DNA of 64,000 nt from Actinomadura sp. NAK00032 (GCF_013364275.1 NZ_CP054932.1:4154001-4218000); one strand, 5' to 3'; positions 31,503-40,275 are shown, counted from the stretch's first letter. Numbers and translations: made by a program. Notes: generated by a model from the sequence alone, not told the origin.

Positions 31503-33311
31503 GTGGTCATTTCCGCACCGCGGCGGCGCAGATCGCCCCCGTGGTTCGGCGCGGAGACGAGGCGCGCCCTCGTCGCCGGGCCGGCGGTGGCGGGGCTCGC
31601 GCTGCCGGCCGGATGGCCGTACTGGCGGGACCATCCGGCCGCCGCCGCGATCACGCTGGCCGGCTGCGCCGCGATCGCCATGGCGGGGGTGCTGCTCGCG
31701 ACCGGGGCGCGGACCCGCCGCACCGGGCTGCTGTTCGCGGCCGCGTCCGTCTGCTGGGCGGTCAACTGGGCGGCGAGCTGGGACGCCTCCATCGGCCCGA
31801 TCCTGTCGCCGTACGCGCAGGCCACCTTCTACCTCGCGCTCGCCGTGGGCGTCCTGCTGTACCCCTCCGGGCGGCTGGAGTACCTGCCCGACCGGATCTG
31901 GACGGCCGCGGCGTGCGCGGTCCTGTGGGGCTGCCCGACCGCGCTGTGGACGACCTCGAAGCCGGAGTGGGCGGCGTTCCGCGGCGACTCGGTGTGGTGG
32001 CCCGCGCCGTTCCCGGACCTGGAGGTCTTCCGGGCCGTCCTGCGGGTCTCCGCGACCCTGTACGTCCTGCTGGCGGTGTCGCTCGCCGTCGTGCTGCTGC
32101 TGCGGCTGCCGCGGATGGGCCGGATGCGGCGGCTGCTCGCCCTCCCCGTCACCGTCGCCATCGGCTTCGTGGGCATCTCCGCCGCGCTGACGCAGCGGCC
32201 GATCATGGAGGACTCGATCCCGCTGGACGACCTGCTGCGGGTCTACGCCGTGCAGGGCGCGGTCGTCGTGCTGGTGCCGCTCACCCTGCTGGCGTCCGCG
32301 CTGCGGGTCCGCATCGCCGAGCTGACCGTCGCCGGCCGGATGCTCCGGCTGACCGCGCCGGTGTCGGTGGAGCGGGTCCGGGACGCGCTGCGCGACGTCC
32401 TGCACGACCCGACGCTGGAGCTGTGGTTCTGGGCGCCGGCGGAGCGGACCTACGTCGACACCGCCGGGCGCCCCGTCGACCCCGGCCCGCAGGAGGACGG
32501 CCCGGCGGAGGGCGGCCTCGACCGGGGCGGCGGGGACGCGGGGCGGTGGCGGCGCCGGGTCGAGGACGCGGCGGGCGAGCCGCTCGCGGTCGTGGAGCTC
32601 GGCGCGGTGCTGCGCGACCACGGCTCCCTGGTCGAGGCCGCGCTCGCCGCGGGCGGCCGGGCGCTGGAGACCGCGCGGCTGCAGGCGAGCGTGCACGCGG
32701 GCCTGGAGCAGGTCCGCGCCGCCTACCGCCGCCTCGTCCGGGCCGAGACCGCCGAGCGCGAGCGCCTCGCCCGCGACCTGCACGACGGCGCGCAGCAGCG
32801 GCTCCTCGCGCTCGGCGCGATGCTCGGCACGCTGGAGGCCGTCACGGGCGACCCGGTGGTGAAGGAGCACGCGCGGACGTGCCGCGAGCAGCTGGTGGCG
32901 GCCCTCGCCGAGCTGCGCGAGCTGGCCCGCGAGGTGCGGCCCGCGCTGCTGGTCCAGGACGGCATCGGGCCGGCGCTGGAGGTCGTCGCCGAGCGGGTCG
33001 GCGTGCGCGTCGAGCTGGACGTCACGACGCGCCGGTTCTCCCGGGAGGTCGAGTCCACGCTTTACTCCGTGCTGTGCGAGACGCTGTCGTACGCTGTGGA
33101 CCGCGCGCACGCGACGCGGGTGCACGTCCGGGTGGACCACGCGGACGGCCGGGTGGCCGCGGAGCTGGTCTGCGACGGCGGCGGGCCCGGCGATCCCGCC
33201 GCCGACCTCGCCGGGCTGTCCGGCCGGATCGGGGCGCTGCGCGGCGCGGTGGAAGTCGGCGGCGGCCCCGGCGAGGGCACGACGGTGAGGATGGACGTGC
33301 CATGCGAGTAG
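31503..33311 (+). CDS. NarL-type histidine kinase keeping His but with degenerate ATP site
   Basis: About 602 residues. The N-terminal half has several hydrophobic segments (about residues 20-275; GWPYWRDHP in the first loop). A linker (RLTAPVSVERVRDALRDVL), a HisKA_3 helix with intact acceptor His427 (ERLARDLHDGAQQRL) and a HATPase-like C-terminus follow. In the last, the N-box Asn is Tyr530 (ETLSYAVDRA) and the G1 Asp is Cys557 (LVCDGGGPG), so ATP binding is probably lost. It likely serves as the phosphorylation substrate of a partner kinase. The GTG at 31503 has GGAGGGG six bases upstream; ATG codons at 31488 and 31497 are alternatives. The 3' end overlaps the regulator gene by 10 bases. 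Confidence 0.85.
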   Translation: MVISAPRRRRSPPWFGAETRRALVAGPAVAGLALPAGWPYWRDHPAAAAITLAGCAAIAMAGVLLATGARTRRTGLLFAAASVCWAVNWAASWDASIGPILSPYAQATFYLALAVGVLLYPSGRLEYLPDRIWTAAACAVLWGCPTALWTTSKPEWAAFRGDSVWWPAPFPDLEVFRAVLRVSATLYVLLAVSLAVVLLLRLPRMGRMRRLLALPVTVAIGFVGISAALTQRPIMEDSIPLDDLLRVYAVQGAVVVLVPLTLLASALRVRIAELTVAGRMLRLTAPVSVERVRDALRDVLHDPTLELWFWAPAERTYVDTAGRPVDPGPQEDGPAEGGLDRGGGDAGRWRRRVEDAAGEPLAVVELGAVLRDHGSLVEAALAAGGRALETARLQASVHAGLEQVRAAYRRLVRAETAERERLARDLHDGAQQRLLALGAMLGTLEAVTGDPVVKEHARTCREQLVAALAELRELAREVRPALLVQDGIGPALEVVAERVGVRVELDVTTRRFSREVESTLYSVLCETLSYAVDRAHATRVHVRVDHADGRVAAELVCDGGGPGDPAADLAGLSGRIGALRGAVEVGGGPGEGTTVRMDVPCE

Positions 33312-33976
33312 CCGTGGCGGAGGACAGCGGGATCTTCCGGCAGGCGCTGGTCACCCTGCTCACCACGGTCGGCATCGAGGTGGTGGCGTCGGCGGGCTCC
33401 GGCGAGGAGCTGCTCGCCCGCGTCGCCGGCGACCCGCCCGACGTGGTGATCGTCGACCTGCACATGCCGCCGACGTTCACCAACGAGGGGGTCGTCGCGG
33501 CCCGCCGGCTGCTGGAGCGCCACCCCGGCATCGGCGTCCTCGTGCTGTCGGCGTTCAACGAGACCCCGCAGGCGATGGAGCTGTTCCGCGACCAGCCGCG
33601 CGGCGTCGGCTACCTGCTGAAGGACCACGTCACCGACGTCGACAGCCTGCGCTCGGCACTGGAGCGGGTGATGCGCGGCGAGGTCGTCATCGACCCGGAC
33701 GTGGTGAGCCGGCTCGTCGAGGCCCGGCACCGCGAGGCGGAGCTGTCCCGGCTGTCGGGCCGGGAGCGGGAGGTCCTGGCGCTGATGGCGGAGGGGCACT
33801 CCAACGCGGGGATCGGCAAGCGGCTGCACCTGTCCGCGCGGACCGTGGAGGACCATGTCCGGGCGATCTTCACCAAGCTGAAGATCGCCTCGTCGGGCGG
33901 GGCGCCCGGCCCGCAGGACAGCAACAAGCGGGTGCTGGCCGTCCTCACCTGGCTGCGGACCGCGGAGACCCGCTGA
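33302..33976 (+). CDS. NarL/LuxR-family response regulator
   Basis: A 224-residue DNA-binding regulator. The receiver domain has acidic Glu7/Asp8, phospho-acceptor Asp52 (VVIVDLHMPP) and the Lys in GYLLKDHV. The LuxR-type helix-turn-helix (LSGREREVLALMAEGHSNAGIGKRL...TVEDHVRAIFTKL) is complete. It overlaps the 3' end of the first kinase gene by 10 bases and precedes the second kinase gene by 253 bases. It is the obvious common output of both kinases. The repeated 15-base element upstream of each kinase is a candidate binding or promoter site. Confidence 0.94.
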   Translation: MRVAVAEDSGIFRQALVTLLTTVGIEVVASAGSGEELLARVAGDPPDVVIVDLHMPPTFTNEGVVAARRLLERHPGIGVLVLSAFNETPQAMELFRDQPRGVGYLLKDHVTDVDSLRSALERVMRGEVVIDPDVVSRLVEARHREAELSRLSGREREVLALMAEGHSNAGIGKRLHLSARTVEDHVRAIFTKLKIASSGGAPGPQDSNKRVLAVLTWLRTAETR

Positions 33977-34229
33977 CCGGAGGCGGCCGCGCGCATCGAT
34001 CGGGTAACGGAGCCTCCCGCTCGCCGTGCGCGGTGCGGGAAACTGGCCGCGGGAGCCGGGTCGCGCCGGGTGACCCGGTGGTGGCCCCCGCACGCCACCG
34101 GGCGCGCCGCGGGCTCCGCCGGGCGCCGCGTCCGGCCCGCTCCCATGCTCCCGGTGCCGCCCGCCCCGCACATCCGGGAAAACCCCATTCCCGGACGGTG
34201 GTTCCCCGGGACGAGACGGAAGGAACGCG
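33977..34229 (+). promoter_or_regulatory. Upstream region of second kinase with repeated 15-mer
   Basis: CGCGCGCATCGATCG at 33988-34002 is followed by GGTAACG and, 29 bases later, by GAAACT. Before the first kinase the order is the same (15-mer, ATAACG, 28 bases, GAGACT). TCCGGGAA (34173-34180) and TTCCCGGA (34188-34195) form an inverted repeat near the start codon. A common promoter or operator is inferred. Confidence 0.5.
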
Positions 34230-35987
34230 GTGAGGGCCGTCCCCCGCTGGCCGCTGTGGCTGGGCGCGCGGGTCCGCCGCGCCGCGGGCGCGGGCACCGT
34301 GATCGCGGCGGCCGCGCTGGCCTGCGGCTGGCCGTACTGGCGCGGGCATCCCGTCCCGGCCGCGGTCACGCTGGCGTGCTGCGGCGGCTTCGCCGCGGCG
34401 GGCGGCCTGCTGGCCGCCGGCCGGCTCGGGCGCCGCACCGGCGCGGCGTTCGTGTTCGCCGCCGCCGCGTGGGCCGTGACCTGGTCGGCGGCCTGGAACG
34501 GCGGGGCGGCGCCGCTGGTGTCGGTGTTCGCGCAATCGGTGTTCTTCGTCGCGATCGGCGTCGGCGTCGTCATCTACCCGGGCCGCCGCCCCGCGGGCGC
34601 CGCCGCCCGGCTGTGGACGGCCGCGGCCGTGCTGGTCATGGTCGGCGGGCAGGCGCTGCTGTGCGCGGTGTCGCGGCCCGAGTGGAACGGCTTCGCCGCC
34701 TCCGCGGTGTGGCCTTCGGTGCGTCCCGACGAGGAGGTGTTCCGCTGCGCGCAGCGCGCGGTGACGGTCGCGATGGTCGCGCTCGCCGGGGCGCTGGTGG
34801 TCATCCTCCTCGCGCGGCTGCCGCGGACCGGGCGGCTGGACCGGGCGTTCACCGTCCCGGTCGCGGCGGCCGTGACGGTCGGCGTCAGCGCGGCCCTGGC
34901 CGTCCAGGGGGCCCTGCTCGGCACCGCGGTCACGCTCGACGACGTCCTCGGCGTCTACTTCCTGCAGGGGTTCTGCGCCACGACGCTGCCGATCGTCTTC
35001 CTGTTCGCCGCGCTGCGCGCCCGGCTGGCGGAGCTGACCGTCGCCGAGCGGATGCACCGCCTCACCGCGCCCGTCTCGGTGGAGAAGGTCCGCGACGCCC
35101 TGCGCGGCGTCCTCGGCGACGCCGCCCTGGACCTGTGGCTGTGGGCCGACGGCGGCTACGTCGGCGTGGACGGGCGGCGGCCGGGCGCGCCGCACGGCCC
35201 GGGCCCGGGGCGCTGGCGGCACGAGGTCCGCACCTCGGGCGGGGAGCCGCTCGCCACCGTCGACCTCGCCGCCGCGCTCCGCGACCACGGGCCGCTCGTC
35301 GAGGCGGCGCTGACGGCCGGCGGCCGGGCGCTGGAGACCGTCCGGCTGCAGGCCGCCGCGCGCGCCGCCCTCGAACGGGCCCGCGACGCGCGCGAGCGCC
35401 TCGTGCGGGTCCAGGCCGCCGAGCGCGAGCGGCTCGCCGCGGACCTGCAGCGCAGCGCCCGCGCCCGGCTCCGCGCACTGGAGGAGACCCTCGCCCGGCT
35501 GGAGGGTGCCGCCGCGGACCCGGCGGCCCGCGAGCAGGCCCGGGGCTGCCGCCGCGAGCTCGCCGAGGCCGTCGCCGAGCTGGACGGCCTGGCCCGCGGC
35601 GTGCACCCGGCGATCCTGGCCGACGCCGGGCTGGCCCCCGCCATGGAGCTGGTGGCCGCCCGCGCCGCCGTGCCCGTCCGGCTCGACCTGCCGGCCGCCC
35701 GGTTCCCGCAGGAGATCGAGACGACCCTCTACTTCGCCCTCTGCGAGGCCCTCGCGAACGCGGTGAAGCACGCGCGGGCGGACGCGGTGGAGATGACGGT
35801 CCGCGCCGCCGGCGGCGGGGTGGTGGCCGAGGTCCGCGACGACGGCGCGGGCGGCGCGGCCCCGGCCCCGCACGGCGGCCTCGCCGGCCTGACCGACCGC
35901 GTCCGCGCCCTGCGCGGCGAGGTCGCGCTGGACAGCCCGCCGGGCGCCGGCACCACCCTGACGATCACCCTCCCGCTGCCGGGCTAG
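34230..35987 (+). CDS. Paralogous kinase with intact ATP site but no acceptor His
   Basis: A 585-residue membrane protein colinear with the first kinase, sharing GWPYWRGHP and RLTAPVSVEKVRDALRGVL. The HATPase domain is canonical: N box EALANAVKHA (Asn510) and G1 box VRDDGAGG (Asp537). The HisKA_3 helix reads ERLAADLQRSARARL, with Gln407 where the acceptor His should be and the following Asp-Gly also lost. It cannot autophosphorylate in the usual way but could phosphorylate His427 of its paralogue within a heterodimer. It starts at a GTG after GGAAGGA. The stop overlaps the convergent TetR stop (CTAG). Confidence 0.88.
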   Translation: MRAVPRWPLWLGARVRRAAGAGTVIAAAALACGWPYWRGHPVPAAVTLACCGGFAAAGGLLAAGRLGRRTGAAFVFAAAAWAVTWSAAWNGGAAPLVSVFAQSVFFVAIGVGVVIYPGRRPAGAAARLWTAAAVLVMVGGQALLCAVSRPEWNGFAASAVWPSVRPDEEVFRCAQRAVTVAMVALAGALVVILLARLPRTGRLDRAFTVPVAAAVTVGVSAALAVQGALLGTAVTLDDVLGVYFLQGFCATTLPIVFLFAALRARLAELTVAERMHRLTAPVSVEKVRDALRGVLGDAALDLWLWADGGYVGVDGRRPGAPHGPGPGRWRHEVRTSGGEPLATVDLAAALRDHGPLVEAALTAGGRALETVRLQAAARAALERARDARERLVRVQAAERERLAADLQRSARARLRALEETLARLEGAAADPAAREQARGCRRELAEAVAELDGLARGVHPAILADAGLAPAMELVAARAAVPVRLDLPAARFPQEIETTLYFALCEALANAVKHARADAVEMTVRAAGGGVVAEVRDDGAGGAAPAPHGGLAGLTDRVRALRGEVALDSPPGAGTTLTITLPLPG

Positions 35988-36628
35988 GCGTCGCCGCCGC
36001 GGTCCGGGGAGGTCTGGACGATGGGCAGCAGGTAGTGGCGGGCGAAGGCGCGGGCGCCCTCGTCGTCGAGCGGGATGTGCCCATCCGGGGTGAGGACCAG
36101 GGAGTGGGTGAGGCGGACGAGGATCTCGGCGACGAGCTCGGGGTCGACGCCGGCGGGGGCGGCGCCGAGGCGCTGCGCGGTGCGCAGCCGCCCGGCGAGG
36201 TAGCCGCGGGCGGCGGCGAGCAGCGGGCCCGCCTTGACCGTGGAGTGCGGCAGGATCAGCTCGGGCTCGACGACCATCAGACGGGTGATCAGCCGCTGCT
36301 CGCGGCTGATCCGCAGCGTGACGGCGAACCCCTCGACGAGGCGCTCCTCCAGGGTGGGCAGCGCGGCGACCGCCTCGTCCAGCTCGGCGAAGAAGCGCCG
36401 CGCCTCCCGCAGCAGCACGCCGGTGACGAGGTCGCCCTTGGTGGGGAAGCGCCGGTAGATGGTGGCGCGGCCGAGCCCGGACTCGCGGGCGACGTCGTCC
36501 ATCGTGGTGCGGCGCGGGCCGTAGGCCTCGAAGGAGCGCAGGGCGGCGTCGAGGATCCGGTCGGTCTGGGGCTCGCTCCGCGGGCCCTCGGTGAGCAGGC
36601 TGCGCAGGAGTTCGTCGTCGGTGGTCAT
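35984..36628 (-). CDS. TetR-family transcriptional regulator
   Basis: A 214-residue repressor with an N-terminal TetR helix-turn-helix (RILDAALRSFEAYGPRRTTMDDVARESGLGRATIYRRFPTKGDLV shows the complete motif over about residues 24-70) and an all-helical ligand domain. It lies 13 bases downstream of the MpaB-like oxygenase gene on the same strand. It should therefore be co-transcribed with it and autoregulate from the ATACG/CGTAT site ahead of that gene. Ligand unknown. Confidence 0.92.
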   Translation of the reverse strand: MTTDDELLRSLLTEGPRSEPQTDRILDAALRSFEAYGPRRTTMDDVARESGLGRATIYRRFPTKGDLVTGVLLREARRFFAELDEAVAALPTLEERLVEGFAVTLRISREQRLITRLMVVEPELILPHSTVKAGPLLAAARGYLAGRLRTAQRLGAAPAGVDPELVAEILVRLTHSLVLTPDGHIPLDDEGARAFARHYLLPIVQTSPDRGGDA

Positions 36629-36641
36629 CGTGCGGCCGACT

Positions 36642-37559
36642 CTAGCCGCCGCCCGCCCGGCGGGCCCCTCGCATGGCGCGCAGGGCGACGGGGGAGTAGC
36701 GCAGCGGTTCGGGCGTCACCGCGCCGGCGAGCCGGACGGCGCGCGCGAAGGCGTCGAAGCCGCGCTGGTCGGCGGAGGTCCAGCGGAGCCCGAACCGCTC
36801 CCGCAGGACGGGCGGGAGCGTGGCGATCCCGGTCTTGCGGAGCGCCCGGCCCGGCGGGAGCGCGAGCCCCGTCCAGAGCGGCTTCGGCAGCGGCCAGTTC
36901 GGGGGCGGCGGCAGCGGCTCGCGGTCCAGGCGGATGAGCAGGTCGACGGTCGCGTTGCGTTCGAGGCGGTCCCGGACCATGCCGTCGAAGTAGGCGCGGA
37001 ACGCGGCGGGGGAGCGCGGGAGGTGGCGCTCGGTGATGCCGAGGGCCAGCGCGAGGTCGCGCCACTCGCCGAACAGCGCCGCCTCCTTGACGGGGCCGAG
37101 GGGGCGGCCGAAGACCCGCTGGGTCTCGACCATGCCGTGGTACAAGGTCGCGTGCACCCACAGGTACGCCTCGGGGTTCAGCGCGTGGTAGCGGCGGCCT
37201 TCGGCGTCCACGCCCTTGATGCCCTTGTGGATCTCGCGGAGCCGGTCGGTCTCGGCCCGGCCGCGCTCCTCGCCCCGGTAGCCGAGGAAGGCGAACGTCG
37301 ACTCCATGGTGCGCAGCAGGCGCCCCCACCGGTCGTTGAGGAAGTCGGAGTGGTCGGCGACGCCCGCGCCGACGACCGGGTGCGCGACCTGCATGAGCAG
37401 CGTGGCCCGGCCGGCGAACACGCCGCGCCAGTCGCCCGCGTACCGCCAGGTGAGCGAGGACGGCCCGGGGATGGCGCCGGCGGGACGGGGCGGCGCGGCG
37501 GCGGGAGGGGCTGCGGGGAGTCCGGTGGGGGTGTCGGCGGGGGTGTCGAGGTGTGGCAT
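36642..37559 (-). CDS. MpaB/Lcp-like DUF2236 oxygenase
   Basis: A 305-residue protein of the DUF2236 family, which includes fungal MpaB and the rubber oxygenase Lcp, b-type haem enzymes. Typical segments are LMQVAHPVVGAGVADHSDF, LNPEAYLWVHATLYHGMVETQ and FGEWRDLALALG. The conserved His residues in VAHP and VHATLYH are likely haem ligands or family markers. The Pro/Ala-rich N-terminal 30 residues are variable. In actinomycetes such genes are often paired with a TetR regulator, as here. The substrate is unknown; a lipid or isoprenoid is possible. Confidence 0.88.
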   Translation of the reverse strand: MPHLDTPADTPTGLPAAPPAAAPPRPAGAIPGPSSLTWRYAGDWRGVFAGRATLLMQVAHPVVGAGVADHSDFLNDRWGRLLRTMESTFAFLGYRGEERGRAETDRLREIHKGIKGVDAEGRRYHALNPEAYLWVHATLYHGMVETQRVFGRPLGPVKEAALFGEWRDLALALGITERHLPRSPAAFRAYFDGMVRDRLERNATVDLLIRLDREPLPPPPNWPLPKPLWTGLALPPGRALRKTGIATLPPVLRERFGLRWTSADQRGFDAFARAVRLAGAVTPEPLRYSPVALRAMRGARRAGGG

Positions 37560-37584
37560 GGGCCCTCGCCCTCGTGAGACGACA

Positions 37585-37608
37585 ATACGAAATCCGTATC
37601 ATCGTATG
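37585..37608. promoter_or_regulatory. TetR-type operator ATACG-N5-CGTAT with extra half-site
   Basis: ATACG (37585-37589) and CGTAT (37595-37599) form an inverted repeat, and a third CGTAT follows at 37604-37608. The island is AT-rich within GC-rich DNA and lies directly upstream of the oxygenase-TetR operon. Binding by the TetR protein is inferred. Confidence 0.6.
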
Positions 37609-37626
37609 CCGGAGAGCGCGGCCGGG

Positions 37627-38022
37627 CTAGTCCGCGGCGAGCGCGTCGAGGGCCTGCTCGGCGGTCGGGTGCGCGACGAGGTGCCGGTCCAGGCCGCTGC
37701 GTTCGATGATCGTCCGGAAGCGGCGGTCCAGGTCGGCCAGCACGAACTCGCCGCCGGCCCGGTGCGCGGCCTTCCAGATGATGATGAGCGCGTTGAGGCC
37801 GGAGGAGTCGCAGAACCCGACCCCGCCGGCGTCCAGCACGATCCGCGGCGGGGCCGGCACCTCCCGCATCTCGGCGAGGACGTGCTCGCGCAGCCGCTCG
37901 GCGGTGAGGATGGTGAGCTCACCGTCCGCCTCGACGAGCAGGCAGGGGCCGCGCACCTCGCTGCGGACGTGCAGCGCGTCGGCGGCGGCGTGGTCCGAGG
38001 TGTCACCGGCCCCGAGAGACAT
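37627..38022 (-). CDS. STAS-domain anti-sigma-factor antagonist
   Basis: A 131-residue SpoIIAA-like protein that would release a sigma factor by binding an anti-sigma kinase. The phosphorylatable serine region is intact (VGFCDSSGLNALI). The start is the ATG preceded by GGAAGG; a farther in-frame start at 38052 is less likely. No anti-sigma kinase or sigma factor gene is adjacent, so partners must be elsewhere. It is separated from the oxygenase gene by the TetR operator and is probably its own unit. Confidence 0.9.
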   Translation of the reverse strand: MSLGAGDTSDHAAADALHVRSEVRGPCLLVEADGELTILTAERLREHVLAEMREVPAPPRIVLDAGGVGFCDSSGLNALIIIWKAAHRAGGEFVLADLDRRFRTIIERSGLDRHLVAHPTAEQALDALAAD

Positions 38023-38076
38023 GCTGATCACCTTCCGTCGATCCCCGGGCACGCGACGTACCCGCGAGAGCGCGGA

Positions 38077-38967
38077 TCATGCAGTGCCGCCGCCCGGCCG
38101 GCCCGCCGCGACGTACTCGATCGCGGCGTCGGCGAGGCGCCGCGCGGTGCCCTCGTAGCGGTCGCGCAGCTCCAGCAGGACCTGCTGGCCGCGGACGGCG
38201 GGCCACCCGGCGGGCAGGTGCTCGACCGGCAGCCGCGGGTCGGCGCGGACGAGCTGCAGCCACTCGGTGGTCATCCACAGGTAGCGGGCGAGGTCGTCGG
38301 GGCCGTGCGGGAGCGGATCGGGGCGGTCCCAGCGGTCCAGGAACGCGCGGTAGCCCTGGGCGAGGCCGTCGAGGTCGAACGCCTCGCGGAGCATGTGCGG
38401 GACGTCCGTCGGCTCCTCGGCCGGGCCCGCGAACACCTTCAGGTGCCCGTTCAGGTTGAGCCCGGCCACGATCGGCCGGACGTCCACCCGGGACGGCGCG
38501 ATCCAGGTGCCGTTGCCGAGCGACCCGAACCCGGCCCAGGTCAGCCGGGCGCGCAGGTCGTGCCGGACGCGCTGCCACGACTCGGGCATGGAGAACGCGA
38601 GGACGGTCCAGCTGCCGTCCCAGTCGGTGTTGAGCACGCCGCGCCGCCAGACGCGGTCCTCGCCGTCGTGCAGGATCCGCTCCGAGCGGGGGGTGAGCCC
38701 GAAGTGCATGCGGCGGCCCTCGCGGTGCCGCGCCAGCAGCCCCCGGCCGACCATCCGGGTCAGCGTCGAGCGGACGGCGTGCTCGCCCACGCCGAGCCGG
38801 GCGAAGGTGTCGATGAAGCTGCCGGAGAACACCGCGATGTCGCGCCCCAGCACGTAGTTGCCGAGGTAGGTCAGCATCAGCGACTGCGGCCGGAGCCGCG
38901 GGGACGGCTCGTCGGACGGCACTGACCCGGCCGCGCTCTGTGCGTTCACCCGTTCGGCTCCCGTCAT
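38077..38967 (-). CDS. PaaX-family transcriptional regulator
   Basis: A 296-residue regulator with the PaaX layout. An N-terminal winged helix (about 25-95, LMLTYLGNYVLGRDIAVFSGSFIDTFARLGVGEHAVRSTLTRMV spans it) is followed by the central PaaX domain and the C-terminal PaaX_C domain (FLDRWDRPDPL onward). E. coli PaaX represses phenylacetate catabolism and responds to phenylacetyl-CoA. Divergence from an importer/acyl-CoA-ligase operon suggests control of that operon by a CoA thioester. The dyad GTGAC-N4-GTCAC in the gap is a candidate operator. Confidence 0.92.
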   Translation of the reverse strand: MTGAERVNAQSAAGSVPSDEPSPRLRPQSLMLTYLGNYVLGRDIAVFSGSFIDTFARLGVGEHAVRSTLTRMVGRGLLARHREGRRMHFGLTPRSERILHDGEDRVWRRGVLNTDWDGSWTVLAFSMPESWQRVRHDLRARLTWAGFGSLGNGTWIAPSRVDVRPIVAGLNLNGHLKVFAGPAEEPTDVPHMLREAFDLDGLAQGYRAFLDRWDRPDPLPHGPDDLARYLWMTTEWLQLVRADPRLPVEHLPAGWPAVRGQQVLLELRDRYEGTARRLADAAIEYVAAGRPGGGTA

Positions 38968-38999
38968 CCCGCCAGCGTAACGACGGCGCCGGGGCCCCG

Positions 39000-39061
39000 G
39001 TGACCGCCGTCACGCTGATGTTGGGCAAATCATTGACTGCCGTGAAGAATACGCCTAACTT
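39000..39061 (+). promoter_or_regulatory. Promoter and dyad ahead of the liv-type operon
   Basis: GTGAC-CGCC-GTCAC (39000-39013) is a perfect 14-base dyad. A sigma70-like pair follows: TTGACT (39033-39038), 17 bases, TAACTT (39056-39061). The dyad sits upstream of the -35 and between the divergent PaaX and importer genes. Confidence 0.5.
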
Positions 39062-39090
39062 CGGGGCACGCCCACCCCGGGAGGTCCCCA

Positions 39091-40275
39091 GTGCGCAAAC
39101 TCGTCCCGCTTCTGGCCGCCACCGTCCTCGCCGCCGCCGCGTGCGGCTCGGGCGGTGGATCCGGCGCCGGATCCACCCTCAAGATCGGCTTCATCGAGTC
39201 GCTGACCGGCAACTACGCGCCGCTCGGCGGCGAGGCCAAGAAGACCGTGGAGCTCGCCGTCGAGCAGCTCAACGGCGCCGGCGGCATCGACGGCCGGAAG
39301 ATCGAACTGATCACCCTCGACGACAAGACCGCCCCCGACCAGGGCGTGCTGCACTTCAACAAGCTCAAGTCCGAGAAGGTCACCGCGATCATCGGCTCGA
39401 CGTTCTCCAACGTCGGCCTCGCGGTGGAGCCGCTCGCCGAGCGCGAGCGGATCCCCTACATCTCGCTGGCCCCGGCCGACGAGCAGGTGGATCCCATCCG
39501 CGAGTACACCTTCGTCGTCCCGGCGATCTCCTCCACCTACGCGCAGGCGATGCTCGGGTACTTCAAGGCGCACCAGATCACCAGGGTCGCGGTCGCCTAC
39601 GACACCAAGAGCGCCTACGCCAAGGCCGGGTTCGCGGGCATGAAGAAGTACGCGGGCCAGTACGGCGTCCAGATCGTCAAGGAGGAGACCTACGAGACGA
39701 CGGCGTCCGACTTCAGCCCGCTGTTCACCCACGTCCGCGACTCCGACGCGCAGGCGCTGGTGGCCTGGGCGAGCGGCGCGCCCGGTGTCACGCTGGCCAA
39801 GCAGTACCCCTCGTCCGGGCTGAAGCTGCCGCTCTACATGACCGGCTCGCAGGCCAGCAAGCTGTGGCTCGACCCGGTCGGCAAGGCCGCCGAGGGCGTG
39901 TACGTCCAGTCGGCGATCGGCGTCGTCGGCGAGCACCTGCCGGACGGGAAGCTGAAGCAGTCCGTCCAGGAGATGTCCGTGCCGTTCAAGCAGAAGTACG
40001 GCTACGAGCCGCCGCAGTTCGCGATGGACGGCTACGCCGGCGTCAAGCTGCTCGCCGCCGCGATCGACAAGGCCGGCACCGACCGGGAGAAGATCCGGGA
40101 CGCGCTGGAGAGCCTCACCCTCGTCACGCCCTGCGGCCAGTACGCCTACTCCAAGACCGACCACTCCGGCCTGAAGCCCACCGACATCTCGATGAACCAG
40201 GTGAAGGACGGCAAGCTCGTCCCCACCGAGTGGTCGGTGAAGCAGCTCGCCGAGACCGCGAAGGCGGCCGGATGA
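39091..40275 (+). CDS. Branched-chain-type ABC substrate-binding lipoprotein
   Basis: A 394-residue LivJ/LivK-like receptor. The signal peptide ends in a lipobox (LAAAAC), followed by a Gly/Ser-rich tether. The Peripla_BP_6 fold starts KIGFIESLTGNYAPLGGEAKK. This class binds branched amino acids but in soil actinomycetes often binds aromatic or other carboxylates. The downstream acyl-CoA ligase, IclR regulator and Rieske oxygenase favour the latter. It starts at GTG with GGGAGG upstream and overlaps the next gene by ATGA, leading a long operon. Confidence 0.92.
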   Translation: MRKLVPLLAATVLAAAACGSGGGSGAGSTLKIGFIESLTGNYAPLGGEAKKTVELAVEQLNGAGGIDGRKIELITLDDKTAPDQGVLHFNKLKSEKVTAIIGSTFSNVGLAVEPLAERERIPYISLAPADEQVDPIREYTFVVPAISSTYAQAMLGYFKAHQITRVAVAYDTKSAYAKAGFAGMKKYAGQYGVQIVKEETYETTASDFSPLFTHVRDSDAQALVAWASGAPGVTLAKQYPSSGLKLPLYMTGSQASKLWLDPVGKAAEGVYVQSAIGVVGEHLPDGKLKQSVQEMSVPFKQKYGYEPPQFAMDGYAGVKLLAAAIDKAGTDREKIRDALESLTLVTPCGQYAYSKTDHSGLKPTDISMNQVKDGKLVPTEWSVKQLAETAKAAG

